Shown here piece after piece: positions 60,801-64,000 of a stretch of 64,000 nucleotides of DNA. The notes below the pieces were generated by a model that was given only the letters and a program-made list of their open reading frames with translations, searched no databases and was not told the DNA's origin. Every line of letters begins with the position of its first letter. The first letter of the stretch is position 1. The stretch is from Nostoc sp. NIES-4103 (GTDB lineage Bacteria; Cyanobacteriota; Cyanobacteriia; Cyanobacteriales; Nostocaceae). The stretch is taken from positions 3,179,019 through 3,243,018 of the forward strand of contig NZ_AP018288.1 of the NCBI RefSeq assembly GCF_002368335.1. Direction: 5' to 3'. Position numbers and translations under genes: made by a program.

Positions 60801-61406
60801 ATGACTATTCACAAAATCCAAAAACAATGGCTAATTCTGGCTTCCATCGCTTTTTTTTCTGCCTTATTGCTAGCGATCGCATCCACAGCATCAAGTATCT
60901 ATTTTTACGGCAGCAAGACTAATAATATCAAAGCAGAAGCGGCAATTGTTCTGGGAGCGGCAGTTTGGGGAAAAGAACCATCTCCTGTTTTCAAAGAACG
61001 CATTAATCACGCAATTAATCTGTATAAAAATGGAAAGATTCGCACCATTATTTTTACTGGTGGAGTTGGCGACAGCAATGAACCAGCTGAAGCCATAGCT
61101 GGCAAACACTATGCTATGGCACAACAAGTAAAAGCAACTGATATTCTCATTGAAACTCAATCTCGCACAACTCACCAGAACCTTAAAAATGCTCTAGAAG
61201 TGGCATCTACTAACCAATTAAACAAGTTTCTCATTGTCAGCGATCCATTACACATGAAGCGAGCCGTGTTAATGGCAAAAGACCTAGGAATGGATGCATA
61301 TCCATCTCCTACACCTACTACCCGCTATCGTAGTTTCCACAGCCAGATAGAATTTTTAATACGAGAAACTTATTTTTATTTAGTCTACCTTGTATTTAAA
61401 ATTTAA
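60801..61406 (+). CDS. YdcF/SanA-like (DUF218) membrane-anchored protein
   Basis: The 201-residue protein has one N-terminal membrane helix (WLILASIAFFSALLLAIAS) and a DUF218 domain: AEAAIVLGAAVWGKEPSPVFKERI in part, IIFTGGVGDSNEPAEA, ILIETQSRTTHQNL and LIVSDPLHMKRA. SanA affects envelope permeability in Escherichia coli, and DUF218 proteins may bind nucleotide or lipid-linked precursors. The domain should face the periplasm if the helix is a signal anchor. The length is typical. Confidence 0.85.
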   Translation: MTIHKIQKQWLILASIAFFSALLLAIASTASSIYFYGSKTNNIKAEAAIVLGAAVWGKEPSPVFKERINHAINLYKNGKIRTIIFTGGVGDSNEPAEAIAGKHYAMAQQVKATDILIETQSRTTHQNLKNALEVASTNQLNKFLIVSDPLHMKRAVLMAKDLGMDAYPSPTPTTRYRSFHSQIEFLIRETYFYLVYLVFKI

Positions 61407-61449
61407 CAGGTCGCGGCGTTAGCGTAGCGTTAGCGAGCTTGCGAGCGTC

Positions 61450-61678
61450 GGAGTCCCCCACTATACATTTATGTTAGTGGGGGACAGCAGATGCTCCACT
61501 TGGGCAAAGCCCAAGACCGCACTGCTTCAGGAACGCCGCTGTTGGTACTAGGGACTGGGGACTGGGAAAGTTTTTAAAATTTGGTGGTGGGTTATGAGCA
61601 ACCACCATAATTTTTCAATTTCACACCCAATCCCCAATCCCTAATACCCAATCCCCAGTCCCTTTTACCTATTAACTT
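61450..61678. repeat. Dispersed ~200-bp repeat (copy 2, inverted relative to copy 1)
   Basis: Reverse complement of 34308-34504. Shared parts include ccgcactgcttcaggaacgc, ttaaaatttggtggtggg and gagcaaccaccata. It is extended at its left side by a small inverted repeat (gagtcccccactatac...gttagtgggggac). Confidence 0.75.
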
Positions 61679-61790
61679 GCAATTCCAAAATCATAGTAGG
61701 GGCGCAAGACTGCGCCCTTTCATTCTTCAACCCGGAAGGTAAGTCAAAATAGTGGAATAAGTACCAGTAACTGACCAAACAATTTTGCTA
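61679..61790. other. Short intergenic before the secreted protein gene
   Basis: Contains gtaggggcgcaagactgcgcccttt, an inverted repeat of a common type at 61697-61720. No promoter is obvious. Confidence 0.35.
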
Positions 61791-62339
61791 ATGAGAATTT
61801 GGGCTGCGATAGTTGTACTCACTTCTTCCTGGTTGATATATGGGGTCATAGCTTCTGAGCCAATCAACGCTAATGTGGCTTTACCAGATAATGGTACGGC
61901 ATCTTCTGGGTCAATCTCTCAGGCAAGCAATACTAAACCAATTACTGTTAGTAAAGCTGAGTTTGGGGTGCTGAGAATTGACTCCAATGGCGAAGGTAAG
62001 TTTACTCCTACTAGCAGAGTGCTACTAAACCAAGGTGGCAAATATGGGTGGCGTATACAACTTAAAGACTACAAAGGTAAAGTAACATGGCGAGAAGTTC
62101 TACGATTGCCAAAAACCCCCGAAACCTGGGCTACAGATGATGGTGAAAACTTCTCCCTCTCAGCAGACGGTCTTCAAGCTGTAACTAAGCGCACACAATC
62201 AACTTCTGATGGAGTAATCGAGAACTTTTGGACGATCGCTCCTGGCGATCCAGGTGGTAAACATAGAATACAGGTTTACATTGATAACCGTCTGATTGCT
62301 AATTTCGAGTTTGAGGTTATTTCTCTCAAGAAGCAATAA
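61791..62339 (+). CDS. Exported hypothetical protein
   Basis: The ATG at 61791 gives 182 residues with a signal peptide (MRIWAAIVVLTSSWLIYGVIA, cut likely near ASE). A TTG six bases earlier is less probable. The mature part has a Ser/Asn-rich linker followed by a strand-rich domain (FGVLRIDSNGEGKFTPTSRV, YGWRIQLKDYKGKVTW, HRIQVYIDNRLIANFEFEV) resembling an immunoglobulin-like sandwich. There is no known family motif. It ends with a clear hairpin terminator. The function is unknown; an extracytoplasmic binding protein is plausible. Confidence 0.65.
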   Translation: MRIWAAIVVLTSSWLIYGVIASEPINANVALPDNGTASSGSISQASNTKPITVSKAEFGVLRIDSNGEGKFTPTSRVLLNQGGKYGWRIQLKDYKGKVTWREVLRLPKTPETWATDDGENFSLSADGLQAVTKRTQSTSDGVIENFWTIAPGDPGGKHRIQVYIDNRLIANFEFEVISLKKQ

Positions 62340-62360
62340 GAAGCTAATTTCGTCAATTGC

Positions 62361-62390
62361 AAAATTTCTCTCAATTTTGGGAGAAATTTT
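62361..62390 (+). terminator. Terminator of the exported protein gene
   Basis: AAAATTTCTC (62361-62370) pairs exactly with GAGAAATTTT (62381-62390); the A- and T-rich arms serve both directions. It is also placed to end the convergent gene at 62401. Confidence 0.7.
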
Positions 62391-62400
62391 CCTTTACACC

Positions 62401-62646
62401 TTAACTACGGACGGTTAAAGCCAAACGATGTCCCAGCAGTTCCTTGGCCCGTTCTGCCCTTTGGCATTCTTGCTGTTGAATCTCACAGAAAAACTCGCTT
62501 AATTCTGTATCTCCCTGTTCTTGTGCATCTTGGTAGTAAATCTCATAAGTTGCAGCTCCTTCCAAAGCGTGGTAAAGGACGCTAATCAGGTCGTAGAGGT
62601 CGTCACTAGTTCCAGTGTTGCGATCGCCATTGATTGTGTTAGTCAT
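62401..62646 (-). CDS. Small ferritin-like helical protein
   Basis: The 81-residue protein is predicted to be two long helices (LYDLISVLYHALEGAATYEIYY and TELSEFFCEIQQQECQRAERAKELL in shorter parts). The E and H positions (YHALEGA, FFCEIQQQE) resemble half a ferritin or rubrerythrin bundle that could dimerise around a metal pair. Two Cys residues are in the second helix. No definite family is assigned. It is convergent with the exported protein gene. Confidence 0.55.
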   Translation of the reverse strand: MTNTINGDRNTGTSDDLYDLISVLYHALEGAATYEIYYQDAQEQGDTELSEFFCEIQQQECQRAERAKELLGHRLALTVRS

Positions 62647-63215
62647 GTCATAGCCTCCAAATACAAATTTGTAGAGGTGCTAGAGTTGTGTTTTTATCAA
62701 AAACGTGAACAGATAATGATTGTTACCCAGAGAATCTTCTTTAGTTCTCTAACAGTAAGTTTTATGTGGCAAAACTATCAGATTTGTAACGTTATCCTAA
62801 AAAGATATAATTCCTCTTACTTCTAGCTAACGAAGGTATTATTTTATCAACTACTCTTCCTTAAAGAAGGTATCAGTATTAAATAGAGATGTGAGTAAGA
62901 ATACAAGGGATTTAGCAATAAATAAATTATTCTGGTTGAAGTTGTTGACTGATGACTGTACTCATTCGGTATTAGGGACTTACAAAAATTAAATTATTCA
63001 ATTCTGAGAGCAAAGACGATTGTGAAATTCTTCCTCCCCTGCTCCCCTTGCTTCCCCTGCTCCCCCTGCTGACCAAAGCGATGGGATATTTTTTTAATTG
63101 GAAGTCCCTTAGTGCGATCGCCTCACTAGTAGCAATACCTAAAACAATGACATCACTAACAAGCAGTCCAGAGAGTATCGTGGAATTAGAGGTTTACACT
63201 TGTTGAGTGGCAATC
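62647..63215. other. Intergenic with a MITE-like repeat
   Basis: The region includes the element at 62974-63109 and otherwise AT-rich sequence. The frame at 62521-62826 overlaps the ferritin-like gene on the opposite strand and is not accepted. Confidence 0.4.
62974..63109. repeat. Possible MITE-like element, AGGGACTT termini
   Basis: AGGGACTT (62974-62981) and AAGTCCCT (63102-63109) bound 136 bp that include a cccctgctcccc tract. The termini are related to those of the AGGACTTACGCA elements but shorter. Confidence 0.4.
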
Positions 63216-63530
63216 ATGAATACAGAAGAATTTCAACGATTTATTGAAAAACAGCACTCATGTCCCCAGACGCTACCAAAAGCACTGCAAGCTTTGTGGT
63301 ATGACAAGCAAGGTGATTGGAGCAAAGCTCATGAAATAGTTCAAGATGCCAGCGATCTGGATAGCGCCTGGGTTCATGCCTACTTACACCGCAAAGAGGG
63401 CGATTTGAGCAATGCTCGTTACTGGTATCGACGCAGCCAGCAACCAGAATTTCTAGGAACACTAAACCAGGAATGGGAACAGATTACTTCTGTATTGCTG
63501 AACAAGGTCAACACAACGCATGGATGCTGA
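63216..63530 (+). CDS. Small TPR-like hypothetical protein
   Basis: The ATG at 63216 gives 104 residues; a GTG nine bases earlier is also possible. The segment LQALWYDKQGDWSKAHEIVQ and WVHAYLHRKEGDLSNARYWY form two A-G-x-W/Y-type helical pairs like tetratricopeptide repeats. There is no signal peptide. Its last 11 bases overlap the start of the pentapeptide gene in another frame, so both are probably translated together. Confidence 0.65.
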   Translation: MNTEEFQRFIEKQHSCPQTLPKALQALWYDKQGDWSKAHEIVQDASDLDSAWVHAYLHRKEGDLSNARYWYRRSQQPEFLGTLNQEWEQITSVLLNKVNTTHGC

Positions 63531-63888
63531 ACAACTGAAAAAACTTTACGCCGCCGGGGAGAAATATTTTCCAGCAGCTAACTTAAGTAGGGTGAGGCTG
63601 ATTGGAGCCTACTTACCTGGAATCAATTTATGGGGAGCAGACTTGAGCGGAGCAAACCTAGCCAGAGCCAAACTCTGGGGAGCAGACTTGAGTAGAACTA
63701 ACTTAGCCAAAGCAAATTTAACCAGAGCAAATTTGAGTGGTGTGAAACTGAATGAAGCAAATCTCCGGGGAGCCAAACTCAACAATGCCAAATTGTATGG
63801 AGCCGATCTAACTGGTGCTTATTATGATGAAAGCACCCGCTTTTCTAGAGGTTTTGACCCCATCAGCAAAAATATGCGGAAATTATAA
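63520..63888 (+). CDS. Pentapeptide-repeat protein, small
   Basis: The 122-residue protein has a short cap (MDAEQLKKLYAAGEKYFPAA) and about 17 A(N/D)LSG-type pentapeptides, with the repeated GADLSGANLARAKLWGADL unit. It ends with a polar tail after GAYYDESTRFSRGF. Such proteins fold into a right-handed beta helix. Its start overlaps the end of the preceding TPR-like gene, so the two form an operon. The cellular role is unknown. Confidence 0.88.
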   Translation: MDAEQLKKLYAAGEKYFPAANLSRVRLIGAYLPGINLWGADLSGANLARAKLWGADLSRTNLAKANLTRANLSGVKLNEANLRGAKLNNAKLYGADLTGAYYDESTRFSRGFDPISKNMRKL

Positions 63889-64000
63889 TTGTCAGTTGTC
63901 AGTGGTCAGTAGTCAGTTGTCAGTTGTCAGTTGTCAGTTGTAATTTTCTCCCCATCCCCCCTGCTCCCCTACTCCCTCATCTCCCTCATCTCCCTCATCC
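63889..64000. repeat. Short tandem repeat tract at the right edge
   Basis: ttgtcagttgtcagttgtcagttg and ctccctcatctccctcatctccc repeats reach the window end. The following gene is outside the window. Confidence 0.75.

Noticed and set aside
1..64000. tRNA, rRNA, tmRNA or RNase P RNA genes
   Set aside because: I looked through the intergenic regions for cloverleaf-type and conserved RNA sequences and found none I could support by eye.

Overview
This window looks like chromosomal DNA of a filamentous, probably heterocyst-forming cyanobacterium (Nostocales). The evidence is abundant HIP1 octamers (GCGATCGC), many short tandemly repeated G/T-rich or C/A-rich intergenic tracts of the kind known from heterocystous strains, a PII protein with the cyanobacterial Ser49, two high-light-inducible proteins, a helical carotenoid protein, a RexT-TrxA type pair, and a tandem array of about 60-nt RNA units whose TCCGGA -35 boxes match the heterocyst-linked NsiR1/DIF pattern. 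I see no rRNA or tRNA genes, no CRISPR array and no prophage. One complete insertion sequence and several MITE-like palindromic repeats are present.

Layout. 0-5.5 kb: a DUF3598-like gene, an FAD monooxygenase, an NTF2-like protein, then the NsiR1-like array (3313-4535) and a small thioredoxin-like gene. 5.6-14.5 kb: a small OB-like protein, a membrane-anchored subtilisin-like protease, two unknown envelope proteins, thiD, a coiled-coil membrane protein, glnB and tyrA. 14.9-20.1 kb: a large pentapeptide-repeat protein, a DUF1517 protein, a lipoprotein and a complete IS701-like element flanked by TTAA. 20.5-26.7 kb: an AurF-like diiron oxygenase, a class I glutamine amidotransferase, and a tight CheR-CheB-hybrid kinase operon.

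27-35.2 kb: a decayed tyrosine recombinase, a 58-aa membrane protein, then rexT and trxA diverging over a perfect palindrome, followed on the same strand as trxA by old yellow enzyme, nitroreductase, SDR, glutathione transferase and MFS exporter genes. This reads as a redox/electrophile detoxification neighbourhood. A helical carotenoid protein (singlet oxygen or excitation quenching) closes it. 35.4-38.9 kb: the rpmG-rpsR-RNase II group and an RDD membrane protein.

39.8-41.5 kb: a heme-oxygenase-like putative metal oxidase next to a 64-aa peptide, with conspicuous hairpins around both; this is a candidate peptide-modification locus. 41.7-45.3 kb: a 1189-aa HTH/NB-ARC/WD40 STAND protein with 14 WD repeats. 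46.0-48.3 kb: an endonuclease/exonuclease/phosphatase-fold protein and a cardiolipin-synthase-like enzyme. 48.4-53.0 kb: five co-directional genes encoding a coiled-coil protein, a transmembrane OmpA-domain protein, a Ras/Rab-like GTPase, a small sensor-like protein and a histidine kinase; the first two share an LLFG motif. This is the strongest candidate for an undescribed multi-protein signalling system here. 53.1-64 kb: two hli genes plus a third copy with an internal deletion, a 1041-aa membrane protein with seven helical repeats, a Uma2 nuclease-like protein, a VOC protein, a YdcF-like protein, small proteins and a second pentapeptide protein.

All assignments come from reading the sequence; no database search was run.
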